This document shows, piece by piece, positions 44,236-52,484 of a stretch of 64,000 nucleotides of DNA. The stretch is from Pseudobdellovibrionaceae bacterium (lineage in GTDB: Bacteria > Bdellovibrionota > Bdellovibrionia > Bdellovibrionales > UBA1609): positions 2,108,001 through 2,172,000 of the forward strand of contig CP060220.1 of the NCBI GenBank assembly GCA_023898385.1. Reading direction: 5' to 3'. The notes under the pieces are model-generated. The model was given only the letters and a program-made list of their open reading frames with translations. It had not been told where the DNA came from and did no database searches. A program made the translations under genes and the position numbers. The first letter of the stretch is position 1, and each line of letters starts with the position of its first letter.

Positions 44236-45170
44236 TTGACCACAACCTCATTTGGTCCCAATACTTCTGCTAAAAATATTTTTTTAGATTGGGGATTTTT
44301 AATTCGAACCACTTCACCCACATAGGCATCCTGCTCGGCCACGCCCAAAATGGTCACTTGCCAATCTTTGCTCCCGGAGGTTACTTTTACCGTTTGACCT
44401 CGTCGCAAAGCTTTTGGCCGAACCAACGATCCGTGCCACAAGATATCACCTACCGCCACAGCTCGACGAAGTGCCATGCCAGCGAGCTGCCCCTCTGACT
44501 CAGGCGCCGAGTCCGTGGCCAAAGTGACATCTTTAAAATCAAAGCGCATGTCTTCTTTTTTCAGCTGATACCCTATTGGCATAGCCCGCACGGCCACCGG
44601 CACCTGTCTCTGAACCTCAAGCCGTCCGGTCACCCAAAAATATTGCTCATCCCCCGCGGTAGAGCCGATGGCCACTTGCACGCTGAATGTTGTTTTTGGT
44701 TTTCGAACGGGCTCAACTATCCGCCACTTCTGACCCATTCGTTCTTTTCCAACAATGGGAAGAGACACATTATGGATGATGTATCGGCAGCTTGCGCAAT
44801 CCGCCTTCCATTTTTGGCTTAAAGACTCAGTGATGGCCTCTTTTGTGAGTTCGTAGCCTCGATTCTCCACAACAATCTTTGTTGGGATTTTCATTGGCAT
44901 TGAAGCCCCTTTTGGCAGGCCCATGCGAATACTTCGCGCAATCTGGTCACTAGAAAATTGAACTTGCTCACCTTGTTTCGGCCCTTGGCCGATGACGATT
45001 TTCTCTAGTCTTTCGCGCTGCTGTTCAGAAATATTTCTGGTATCGCTAATATCTACCAATGTAATTGGTTTTACTTCCTGAACCTTGCTGTAGGCTCGCA
45101 CCACTATGCCTGAGCTGGCCCAGCCCGTGTTGCTAACTAAAATAAGGACAAACAATAAAACACATCTCAA
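44232..45170 (-). CDS. flgA: Flagella basal body P-ring formation protein FlgA
   Basis: A 312-residue periplasmic chaperone with signal peptide MRCVLLFVLILVSNTGWA. The C-terminal SAF domain is clear: RAMPIGYQLKKEDMRFDFKD, MALRRAVAVGDILWHGSLV and KALRRGQTVKVTSGSKDWQV. FlgA helps FlgI fold into the P-ring. It lies 4 bp downstream of flgG and overlaps flgH. Confidence 0.9.
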   Translation of the reverse strand: MRCVLLFVLILVSNTGWASSGIVVRAYSKVQEVKPITLVDISDTRNISEQQRERLEKIVIGQGPKQGEQVQFSSDQIARSIRMGLPKGASMPMKIPTKIVVENRGYELTKEAITESLSQKWKADCASCRYIIHNVSLPIVGKERMGQKWRIVEPVRKPKTTFSVQVAIGSTAGDEQYFWVTGRLEVQRQVPVAVRAMPIGYQLKKEDMRFDFKDVTLATDSAPESEGQLAGMALRRAVAVGDILWHGSLVRPKALRRGQTVKVTSGSKDWQVTILGVAEQDAYVGEVVRIKNPQSKKIFLAEVLGPNEVVVK

Positions 45171-45174
45171 TGGA

Positions 45175-45960
45175 TTACCTCAAACCGTTTACGTATTGTA
45201 ACATTTGGTCTGCCGCCTGAATGACCTTCGAATTTGTTTCGTAAGACCGTTGTGCAGAGATCATGTTCACCATTTCGTCAACAATATTCACATTACTGGT
45301 CTCAAGCTGCCCCTGCGCCAGACTTCCGTAGTTGGACTGTCCCGGCTGTCCCTGTTGCGGCAAGCCGCTCGAAGGTGTTGGCACAAACAAGTTTCCACCA
45401 ATATTTTTTAATCCCGCAGGATTAATAAAATTTGCTAACTCGATCTGTCCAATGTTTATCGGAGTCGAGTCCACACCCAGAATAACCTGCACTAACCCGT
45501 TTGGGTTTATTTCTACAGCCGACGCATCGGGCGGTATTGTGATTTCTGGCTGTAAAAGATTTCCGTTTCGATCCACCAAGCGTCCATCTGGACCCCGTTT
45601 AAAAGCTCCATCGCGAGTGTATGCAATTTGTCCGTTGTTGGCTTCGATAGCAAAAAATCCGGGGCCTTGAATTTCAACGTCGAAGGGCGCTCTGGTCACA
45701 TTACTTTGACCCTGTCCAAAATCTTTTTGAATGGCACCAAGTTTCACTCCGTGCCCCACCTGCACGCCTGTTGGTGAAATCGAGTTAGCTCCGGTTGAAG
45801 ACCCTGGCTCTTTGAGAGTGTTGTACATCAAGTCTTCAAACTCGGCCCTGGCTTTTTTAAAGCCCGTGGTCGATACGTTGGCCAAGTTGTTGGCAATGGT
45901 GTCCATATTGGTTTGCTGCGCCTTCATTCCAGTTGCAGCTGTATTTAGAGACTTAAACAT
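45175..45960 (-). CDS. flgG: Flagellar distal rod protein FlgG
   Basis: A 261-residue rod protein with FlgG signatures MFKSLNTAATGMKAQQTNMD, TIANNLANVSTTGFKKARAE, FEDLMYNTL, and the C-terminal GQLETSNVNIVDEMVNMISA QRSYETNSKVIQAADQML (family end). Length is exactly the usual for FlgG. It is exported by the flagellar secretion system and forms the distal rod. flgF is 23 bp upstream. Confidence 0.96.
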   Translation of the reverse strand: MFKSLNTAATGMKAQQTNMDTIANNLANVSTTGFKKARAEFEDLMYNTLKEPGSSTGANSISPTGVQVGHGVKLGAIQKDFGQGQSNVTRAPFDVEIQGPGFFAIEANNGQIAYTRDGAFKRGPDGRLVDRNGNLLQPEITIPPDASAVEINPNGLVQVILGVDSTPINIGQIELANFINPAGLKNIGGNLFVPTPSSGLPQQGQPGQSNYGSLAQGQLETSNVNIVDEMVNMISAQRSYETNSKVIQAADQMLQYVNGLR

Positions 45961-45983
45961 TTAGCTCTCCCAAACATTTTCTC

Positions 45984-46793
45984 CTAGTTCGCCTTCGGTA
46001 CCACGTTCACTAGTTTTTCATTCATCGTATCAAATGCCTTTATGGCTTGCTGTGTGCTCTCAAACGCTCTTGTGGCCTGAATCAAAGAGGTCATCTCCTC
46101 AACAACGTTCACGTTGCTGGCCTCAACGAAGCCTTGATGTACCTTAGCCCCTTCAACCGCACGAGGTTCGACTTCAAAGTTGTTCTTCACTTTGTAAAGT
46201 CCTTGTCCTTCTTTTTGTAAAACGTCTCGTTTTTCAAAATCGACTACAGCCAGTCGCCCTGCTAGCTCCCCACCGGCATACACGTCTCCCGAATAAGAAA
46301 TTGTGATCTGCCCTTGATTTGCAGTGATTGTTCGTTGCTCTGGTTCCACACCGGGCAGACTTTGCAACACCGGGAAACCCTGCTTCGACACAAGGATACC
46401 CTGATCGTTGACTTTAAATGACCCATCACGAGTCATTCGCACGCCATTTGGTGTGAGAACTTCTAAAAAACCATGCCCCTCTAACGCCACATCCAACGGA
46501 TTTCCAGTTGGTCGCAAAATACCTTGTTCAAAATTGGTGTAGGTACCCGCAGAATCCACATAGCCACGATCCCCACCCTGCATATGATAAAAACTTTCAA
46601 TAGAGGCAGGGATTTTTGGGACTTGAATAACATCTGTGCCTTTTTCATTTGCAGTGAGGTATTCATAAAAGACCTGATCGTCTTTTTTAAAGCCCGTGGT
46701 GCTGGTATTTGCGAGATTGTTGGCAATCGTGTCCAATCGCTGACTTTGCGCAATAGCTCCACTTAATGCCGTGTAAATCCCTTTGTTACTCAT
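45984..46793 (-). CDS. flgF: Flagellar proximal rod protein FlgF
   Basis: A 269-residue rod protein paralogous to FlgG: N-terminal LDTIANNLANTSTTGFKKDD, QVFYEYLTANEKGTD, then LDVALEGHGFLEVLTPNGVR, and the C-terminal EASNVNVVEEMTSLIQATRA. Its position before flgG and its differing insert identify it as FlgF. It is the first gene of flgF-flgG-flgA-flgH-flgI and follows a sigma54-type promoter. Confidence 0.92.
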   Translation of the reverse strand: MSNKGIYTALSGAIAQSQRLDTIANNLANTSTTGFKKDDQVFYEYLTANEKGTDVIQVPKIPASIESFYHMQGGDRGYVDSAGTYTNFEQGILRPTGNPLDVALEGHGFLEVLTPNGVRMTRDGSFKVNDQGILVSKQGFPVLQSLPGVEPEQRTITANQGQITISYSGDVYAGGELAGRLAVVDFEKRDVLQKEGQGLYKVKNNFEVEPRAVEGAKVHQGFVEASNVNVVEEMTSLIQATRAFESTQQAIKAFDTMNEKLVNVVPKAN

Positions 46794-47145
46794 ACCTCAT
46801 CCCTGGGTAAAACCGCAGGCCCCATCATAGGTAGAGGCCCGCTAACTGTTTAAGCAGCAATGAATATGCCAGATTGATGTAGAGACGTTGGACTCGTCCA
46901 GGCGTAACCCGACAAAATGACAGAAAAATATCCCGCTTCAAATTATTCTTAAGTATGAGGCAGATCATGCCGTTGTAGTTTCAACATTTCGCAAATGGGT
47001 TCCCAAACAAAAGTCGAGGATAAAAAGCGTTGTGTGTCAGCAATATGACAGGTCCACAAATATAATGACGCCAAACTCGACGTAATCAGAAAATTAATGA
47101 ATACTCAGTATCTGGGGCAAAAAACAAAACAAGGGTCAAAACTCG
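46794..47145. other. Divergent intergenic region between flgF and mltD-like gene
   Basis: About 350 bp that must drive flgF leftward and the transglycosylase gene rightward. Apart from the sigma54-type site at 46856-46871, nothing is recognised; the right part is A-rich (for example near 47090-47135). Confidence 0.45.
46856..46871 (-). promoter_or_regulatory. sigma54-type promoter of the flgF operon
   Basis: Minus strand: TGGCATATTCATTGCT, which matches the -24/-12 consensus TGGCAYR-N4-TTGCW with the exact 10-base spacing between GG and GC. It lies about 65 bases before the flgF start. Class II flagellar genes are commonly under sigma54. Confidence 0.75.
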
Positions 47146-48144
47146 ATGAAGATGACATTTTTTAAAAGGACCTTAAATCTGCAACTGGCGCTTTTTATGG
47201 TGATCAATGCAAGTGTCGGATTAGGGTCTCAATTGGCTTTGGCTGCGGTACCTAAAAATCCCACCACCCACCAACCATCAAAGCCGTTCAGCCCTGTGAC
47301 AAATGCCAACCCCACAAACCCAGCTCGTAAACGGCCCATTTACCACTCAGTAGACCAACGCCCCTTCTTCGATTTGCCTATGACCTACAATAGTAAGGTA
47401 AAGAAGTGGATCTTGTATTTTCAAGGTGAAGGGCGACGGGGTTTTAAGGTTTGGCTCGAGCGCTCCCACCGATACATGCCTTCCATTCAAAAAACCTTAC
47501 AGCGTCGTGGTCTGCCTCTGGATTTAGCCTATGTGGCCATGATCGAAAGCGGATTTCGCGCCAAAGCTGTGAGCCCCGCTTCAGCTGTGGGATATTGGCA
47601 GTTTATTGAAGCCACGGCCAATCGCTATGGCCTTCGCACTAACTGGTGGCTGGATGAACGAAGAGACTACCGAAAGAGCACGCACGCAGCTTCCCAATAC
47701 CTCGGTGACCTCTATAAGATGTTCGACTCCTGGTATCTGGCCGTGGCCGCCTATAATATGGGTGAGGCTCGATTAAAGCGCTTGATTAAGCGCCATCAAA
47801 CCAAAAATTTCTGGGCTCTGGCTAAACAAAAAGGCTTTCCTAGCGAAACGAGAGACTATATTCCTAAGCTCATTGCGGCCATTCTCATTGCAAAAGCACC
47901 AAAGCTCTATGGCTTTCGAAACATTCAACCGCGCGCGCCTTATGCCTATGAGTACTTTTATGTACCCGGTGGCACTGACCTAAAAATATTGGCCGACCAC
48001 ATCGGTGTGAACTACAAGAACCTGGCCCAACTAAACCCTGAGCTGATCAAAGGATTTATACCACCGATCACCAAGGGTCACAAAATCCGAATTCCCCGGG
48101 GCACCAATCGCAAGGTGGCCAGTTACATAAGAAAAACCCTGTAA
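47146..48144 (+). CDS. mltD: MltD-like membrane-bound lytic transglycosylase with LysM
   Basis: A 332-residue exported enzyme with signal peptide (LQLALFMVINASVGLGSQLA). The SLT domain has the catalytic Glu in YVAMIESGFRAKAVSPASAV, then GYWQFIEATANRYGL and WYLAVAAYNMGEARLKRLI. A C-terminal LysM motif (GTDLKILADHIGVNYKNLAQ) binds peptidoglycan. It cleaves the glycan chain, making 1,6-anhydro ends. It lies divergently from flgF, and in a Bdellovibrio-like organism could also serve prey-wall remodelling, which is inference. Confidence 0.9.
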   Translation: MKMTFFKRTLNLQLALFMVINASVGLGSQLALAAVPKNPTTHQPSKPFSPVTNANPTNPARKRPIYHSVDQRPFFDLPMTYNSKVKKWILYFQGEGRRGFKVWLERSHRYMPSIQKTLQRRGLPLDLAYVAMIESGFRAKAVSPASAVGYWQFIEATANRYGLRTNWWLDERRDYRKSTHAASQYLGDLYKMFDSWYLAVAAYNMGEARLKRLIKRHQTKNFWALAKQKGFPSETRDYIPKLIAAILIAKAPKLYGFRNIQPRAPYAYEYFYVPGGTDLKILADHIGVNYKNLAQLNPELIKGFIPPITKGHKIRIPRGTNRKVASYIRKTL

Positions 48145-48244
48145 TATCAACCTATTTTAACTCAATATTCATGGTCCAAAAAACTTCAGAACAAATACAC
48201 AAAGGCCTTCACAAAACCTCTGTTGCCCCTTAGAACTAGGGCCT

Positions 48245-49465
48245 ATGAAACAGGTGATCGTGCGAAAATACGGGGGAGCCGGCCTTTCTCGCCCTGAACA
48301 AATCGTCGAAGTGGCTAAAGCCACGGCGGACCTTCGTAAACAGGGCCATTCCGTCGTACTTGTTGTAAGCGCGATGGGAAAAACCACCGATCAACTCGTT
48401 GATTTAGCTCACAGCGTATCGTCTGCCCCCAATCGCCGCGAGCTAGATATGTTATTGTCTACAGGCGAGAGAGTCAGCATGGCTCTAATGAGCATGGCCC
48501 TTCACGAACTGGGGTGCCCTGCTATCAGCTTCACAGGAAGTCAGGCCGGCGTATTTACCAATTCTTCCCATAGTGATGCGCATATTGTGGACATAAGACC
48601 CGTTCGTGTGGAGTCCGCCCTGCAGGAAGGCAAGGTGGTGGTGATTGCGGGGTTTCAAGGGGTTAATCCAGAGACCAAAGAAATCACAACTCTAGGGCGA
48701 GGGGGCTCTGACACTACGGCGGTAGCCCTAGCTGCTCACTTTCAATCCCCACGGTGTGAAATTATTAAGAATGTGCCTGGAATCTGTTCAGCTGATCCAC
48801 GCTATGTAGTAAATCCTACAACTTATTTAAGCCTTCCCGCCCAGGTAGCCGCTGAGATGAGTTTTTGGGGGGCAAAGATATTGCATTATCGTTCGGTGGA
48901 ATTGGCCCAGGCTTTGAAGGTTCCCCTTTTTGTGGGCAACATACACGATGAAAATGGTGGAACCCACCTCACACTAAATGCTGCTGGAGATGAAGATATG
49001 TACGAATCGGGTCGAATTTTGTCTGTGAATTCCCATTCTGTGGTGGAAACATTTGAAATTCAGTCGGACTCAATGAATTCAGCGCTCAATGAATGGTCAA
49101 ACTTTCTCAACAAACATCAGCTTCCTCACCCGCAAATACTGGCCTCTGCGGCAGAGCCCTCAAAGGCCCGAGTTATGGTGACGGCACCACCTGAAACTTT
49201 ATCGTCTATTCGAGAACTCGTAACCGGTGTAAAAAATATTTCATGTATCAACGAATCCCTCTGCTCGGTAACGGCCACTTGCTACGGATCTACGTCCTCA
49301 CAACTATCCGATAAAATTGTACAACTTTTGGCAAATCATGAAATTGGCGTGAAAAAAATGACCTTAAGTTCGATGAGTATCAGTTGTTTTGTTCCGGTGG
49401 AACATCAAGAGCGAGCGGTGCAACTCATCCATAAGCTGATTGATAACTCTGAAAACGGAAACTAA
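48245..49465 (+). CDS. lysC: Aspartokinase
   Basis: A 406-residue amino-acid kinase with two C-terminal ACT domains. Motifs are VRKYGGAGLSRPEQI (canonical KFGGTSV), LLSTGERVSMALMSMAL, FTGSQAG, and LGRGGSDTTAVALAAHFQ. It makes aspartyl-4-phosphate for lysine, threonine and methionine synthesis. Two usual residues differ: the T-S of KFGGTS is A-G here, and VDGVYTADPR is VPGICSADPR. The enzyme is probably active but these merit attention. It is followed 15 bp later by the E1-like gene. Confidence 0.88.
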   Translation: MKQVIVRKYGGAGLSRPEQIVEVAKATADLRKQGHSVVLVVSAMGKTTDQLVDLAHSVSSAPNRRELDMLLSTGERVSMALMSMALHELGCPAISFTGSQAGVFTNSSHSDAHIVDIRPVRVESALQEGKVVVIAGFQGVNPETKEITTLGRGGSDTTAVALAAHFQSPRCEIIKNVPGICSADPRYVVNPTTYLSLPAQVAAEMSFWGAKILHYRSVELAQALKVPLFVGNIHDENGGTHLTLNAAGDEDMYESGRILSVNSHSVVETFEIQSDSMNSALNEWSNFLNKHQLPHPQILASAAEPSKARVMVTAPPETLSSIRELVTGVKNISCINESLCSVTATCYGSTSSQLSDKIVQLLANHEIGVKKMTLSSMSISCFVPVEHQERAVQLIHKLIDNSENGN

Positions 49466-49480
49466 TCCTCGGAGATGTTT

Positions 49481-50473
49481 ATGAACGTGTATATTTCGCT
49501 ATTTGTTTCTGCATTGACGCTGATCTACTCCACCGGATCCTGGTCTGTCACCGACAGCGAATGCCGTCTACACCTCACTGAGGCCGAAGAAGTGCAGAGC
49601 TATCTCGCTGATTTTTCAAGAAACCTCGGCATCGTAACACCCCAACAACAGCTTGATCTCAGCCGCAAGAGAATTGCCATTGCCGGCGTGGGCGGAATCG
49701 GTGGTGAAGCCCTAGAAACTTTGAGTGAGATGGGTGTGGGTGGTTTTGTGCTCGCAGACCCTGACCATTTTGAGCGACATAACAAAAATAAACAATCAGC
49801 GGCTAACGACAAAACCATCGGCCGCCTCAAAGTGGATGTGGGAGAAGAAGACGTCAAGGCTCGCAATGCTTTTACCAAAGTTAAAACCATGCCCGAAGGC
49901 ATTAATGCCAATAACATCGACGAGTTCTTATCTGATGTAGACCTGGTCGTCGATGGTATGGACGTGTTTAACATGGCCACTCGCCGGCTTGTATTTAACC
50001 GGGCCATGGAGCTGGGCATACCTGTGGTTACAGTGGGTCCCTTGGGCCGAACGGTGGCGGGACTGTCTTTTAAACCCGGCGGAATGACCTATGATGACTA
50101 CTTCGATGTCAATGATCAAACTCCCGAACAAGAACACCTTATTCATTTTTTAGTGGGTTTGGCCCCAAAGTATTTACACAAGGGACAAATTATCAAAGAC
50201 TACGTCGACTACCATCGACAACAGGCGCCGGCTTATGCGACTGCAACTAAAGTCGCCGCTGGCCACATTGGCGAGATGGTCTCTGCTATTCTGCTGAACA
50301 CCCACGAAGTGCTGCCTGCGCCGTGGTCTTTTCAATATGACATTACGTCTCAAAGAGTAAGAAGAGTCCGCTTGCTCTTTGGAAACCGAGGTCCCCTACA
50401 GAGAGTTCGCCTGGCACTGGCCAAACGCGAGTGGCGCGCCTTTATTGAGTCAAAAGAACCAGAAGTGAGATGA
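49481..50473 (+). CDS. ThiF/E1-like adenylyltransferase-fold protein with signal peptide
   Basis: A 330-residue protein from ATG 49481, chosen because GGAG lies 6 bases upstream; ATG 49475 is too close to it. The N-terminus MNVYISLFVSALTLIYSTGS looks like a signal peptide or anchor. The ThiF/MoeB/HesA Rossmann core follows: IAIAGVGGIGGEALETLSEM, LADPDHFERHNKNKQ (normally D..SNLNRQ) and VVDGMDVFNMATRR. Zn-binding CxxC pairs and a catalytic cysteine are absent, which argues against a sulphur-carrier role. An exported E1-like fold would be odd; alternatively the hydrophobic start anchors it in the inner membrane facing the cytoplasm. Confidence 0.75.
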   Translation: MNVYISLFVSALTLIYSTGSWSVTDSECRLHLTEAEEVQSYLADFSRNLGIVTPQQQLDLSRKRIAIAGVGGIGGEALETLSEMGVGGFVLADPDHFERHNKNKQSAANDKTIGRLKVDVGEEDVKARNAFTKVKTMPEGINANNIDEFLSDVDLVVDGMDVFNMATRRLVFNRAMELGIPVVTVGPLGRTVAGLSFKPGGMTYDDYFDVNDQTPEQEHLIHFLVGLAPKYLHKGQIIKDYVDYHRQQAPAYATATKVAAGHIGEMVSAILLNTHEVLPAPWSFQYDITSQRVRRVRLLFGNRGPLQRVRLALAKREWRAFIESKEPEVR

Positions 50474-50549
50474 ATTCATCTCACTCAAGCCGCAAAGCCA
50501 CAACCAATTTAAAACCTTTGTACTCGCCACGACAAATGGCACTATGTTG

Positions 50550-50567
50550 ACACTATCAAAATAGTGT
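50550..50567. promoter_or_regulatory. Candidate operator inverted repeat before brnT
   Basis: ACACTAT, 4-base loop CAAA, ATAGTGT: a 7-bp perfect inverted repeat ending 13 bp before brnT. A further CACTAT copy lies at 50540-50545. BrnA autoregulates through its RHH domain in known systems, so this is a likely operator. Confidence 0.5.
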
Positions 50568-50580
50568 GATATAAAAAAGC

Positions 50581-50937
50581 ATGGCTCGATGGGACTTTGT
50601 TGATTGGCTATTGTATTGGATATTGGAAACCTCCTATTTTGAATTTGAGTGGGACAGCGGAAATCGATCAAAAAATAAGACCAAGCATAACATATCCATT
50701 GATGAAGTTGAGTCCGTATTTCGCTCAGGACTGGCTCTTCCACTAGGCATTCAAATATCACCCGTGGTTAGCGAACAACGGCTGGGACTGGTCGGCCCGA
50801 CTTTGAACGGGAAAATTTTGCAAGTCGCATTTACCATGCGAGAAGGAAGGGTTCGAGTCATTAGCGCTCGTCCCGCTCACAAAAAAGAAAGGAATCAATA
50901 TGAAGAAATCCTACGCAAAATCCAAAAAGGAGTATGA
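50581..50937 (+). CDS. brnT: BrnT-like ribonuclease toxin
   Basis: A 118-residue protein of the BrnT (DUF497) family, a small RelE-fold RNase. The usual opening FEFEWDSGNRSKNKTKHNIS (F.WD..Ka..N..KHgI) lies at residues 20-39, followed by IDEVESVF and the C-terminal RVRVISARPAHKKERNQYEE (ISARxAxxxERrxYe). There are about 19 extra residues at the N-terminus, so translation may begin further in. It overlaps brnA by 38 bp in the toxin-first order typical of brnTA. Confidence 0.82.
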   Translation: MARWDFVDWLLYWILETSYFEFEWDSGNRSKNKTKHNISIDEVESVFRSGLALPLGIQISPVVSEQRLGLVGPTLNGKILQVAFTMREGRVRVISARPAHKKERNQYEEILRKIQKGV

Positions 50938-51142
50938 TGAATCCTTTCAGTTGGATGCTGATAAAATTTTAGCCGCGATGAAGCGTTTTAAGAATTCAAA
51001 AAAGAAGCCAACTAGCGTGGCCCTTGATGAAACTACAATTCTAGAGCTAAAAAAAATCGCTGAAAAACAAGGCCTCCCCTATCAAGTATTAATTCGAGTT
51101 TTCATTTTAGATGGCCTGGAGCGCTTTAAAAAGGCCGGCTAG
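50900..51142 (+). CDS. brnA: BrnA-like antitoxin
   Basis: An 80-residue protein with a C-terminal ribbon-helix-helix segment (TSVALDETTILELKKIAEKQ, GLPYQVLIRVFILDGLERFK), matching BrnA/CopG-type antitoxins. The N-terminal 35 residues are basic and polar and should wrap the toxin. Its ATG lies inside the brnT end, so the two are translationally coupled. It would repress the brnTA promoter, perhaps via the inverted repeat upstream. Confidence 0.8.
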   Translation: MKKSYAKSKKEYDESFQLDADKILAAMKRFKNSKKKPTSVALDETTILELKKIAEKQGLPYQVLIRVFILDGLERFKKAG

Positions 51143-51173
51143 AAACACATGCCGCCCCATCAGTCAGCTTGAT

Positions 51174-52484
51174 TTAGGCAATGAGTTTTAGGTGGTTTGG
51201 CGGCGCAGGGATCTGCGCACCGTTGATATCTAAATGTTGAATGAATTGATCCCATTCCTTACTGGCGCGGATGACCTGTAGACCATAGCTGCCTGACCGA
51301 TCTTGCCAGACCACCTTGGCTGTCATCGTGCTTATGGAAAACTCAGATACGACCACTTTTAATTGATAAACTCGTCCCTCTTCAAGTGCCCCGCTGGACT
51401 TAACCAATAGCCCACCAGAGGATACATCAAACACATCCATGCGAAGAGCCTCATCTGCGAAGGGCAGGTTGGCTTGAGCGATACATCGAACCGCAAATCT
51501 TCTTCGATAGATTTGCGTTTCTAATACATTAAACTCTTCGGCAATCTGTCGAAGCTCAGGCACTGCATCTATAAAAGAAGGATGTCCATAATGCGAAAGA
51601 AGGAGGCGCTTTTGAATCCAAGATAAATTTTGAAAGAGCTTTGTTTTTTTCACAAATAGATTTTTCAAAATTTCAGGCGTGATCACGCTATCAAAGATGC
51701 GACTGTCCCAGCGTCGAGGTAGCCTGATATTGTCAAAACTCACTCCCCCCATCTCTGGAGTGACCATAAATTTATAGAGATTTTTTGAAGCCTCTTCATC
51801 TGCATATTTGGCGGCATACCGCATGGGCGCCAATCGCAGGTCAAGGACCTTCGCCACAGCTTTAGCTCCATTGGCAAACCCGTAGTTTTCAACCACCTTA
51901 TCTGAGAGAGGCGTAAACAAAATAAGAGCTTCGAATAAATCGCTGTGAAAAGGGTTTGTTGCCATTACAATTTGATCAATTGCGAAATAGTGGCGACAAT
52001 AAATCCACAAAAACTTGAGCAGCGGAAACAGCACCAACCCCTTACTCATCTGAAAGTCTTTTCTGACCGCGAGAGAACTGATTTCAGCCACCACAGAACC
52101 CGTCTCTCGAAGGGGGCGAATATCAAAATCTGTTTCCAAAGGTAACCCGTCGGGATTGTCGCGAATGATCGACACAGTGGCCACAACTTCACCTCTGTAT
52201 AAACCAACAAGCGTCGTGGTGTTGGGTAACATATGGTAGAACGTCACCCGCATTTGGCTTTTATCTGGCTGCATAAAGCCCATGTCTACATAAGTATCAT
52301 GAAGAAGGCGAAAGGCACCCTCGAGCTCTTCTTCCGTTTCAGCTATTTTAAACACAAGATCTTCTGGCAGATCATAGTTGAGATTCAGTTGTGATCGAAT
52401 CAGGTTGTGCCTTGTATTTTTCGGCAACTTGTGGAGTGCAAAATTGCGGGCCTTCTTCAATATACGCTTAGCTGACTTTTTCAT
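51174..52484 (-). CDS. FeeM/autoinducer-synthase-like acyltransferase fused to PilZ (left copy)
   Basis: A 436-residue two-domain protein from ATG 52484, selected because GGAGTGAAG lies just upstream. Residues 60-250 form a GNAT-fold domain of the LuxI/FeeM type: FKIAETEEELEGAFRLLHDT, MLPNTTTLVGLYRGEVVATV, VVAEISSLAVRKDFQ (EISxLAV) and IVMATNPFHSDLF. FeeM enzymes make long-chain N-acyl amino acids from acyl carrier protein. Residues 330-430 are a PilZ domain with RRRFAVR (RxxxR) and VFDVSSGG (DxSxxG), both needed to bind c-di-GMP. It follows the AraC gene in one transcript (overlap 17 bp). The pairing suggests signal synthesis controlled by c-di-GMP; that is inference. Confidence 0.78.
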   Translation of the reverse strand: MKKSAKRILKKARNFALHKLPKNTRHNLIRSQLNLNYDLPEDLVFKIAETEEELEGAFRLLHDTYVDMGFMQPDKSQMRVTFYHMLPNTTTLVGLYRGEVVATVSIIRDNPDGLPLETDFDIRPLRETGSVVAEISSLAVRKDFQMSKGLVLFPLLKFLWIYCRHYFAIDQIVMATNPFHSDLFEALILFTPLSDKVVENYGFANGAKAVAKVLDLRLAPMRYAAKYADEEASKNLYKFMVTPEMGGVSFDNIRLPRRWDSRIFDSVITPEILKNLFVKKTKLFQNLSWIQKRLLLSHYGHPSFIDAVPELRQIAEEFNVLETQIYRRRFAVRCIAQANLPFADEALRMDVFDVSSGGLLVKSSGALEEGRVYQLKVVVSEFSISTMTAKVVWQDRSGSYGLQVIRASKEWDQFIQHLDINGAQIPAPPNHLKLIA

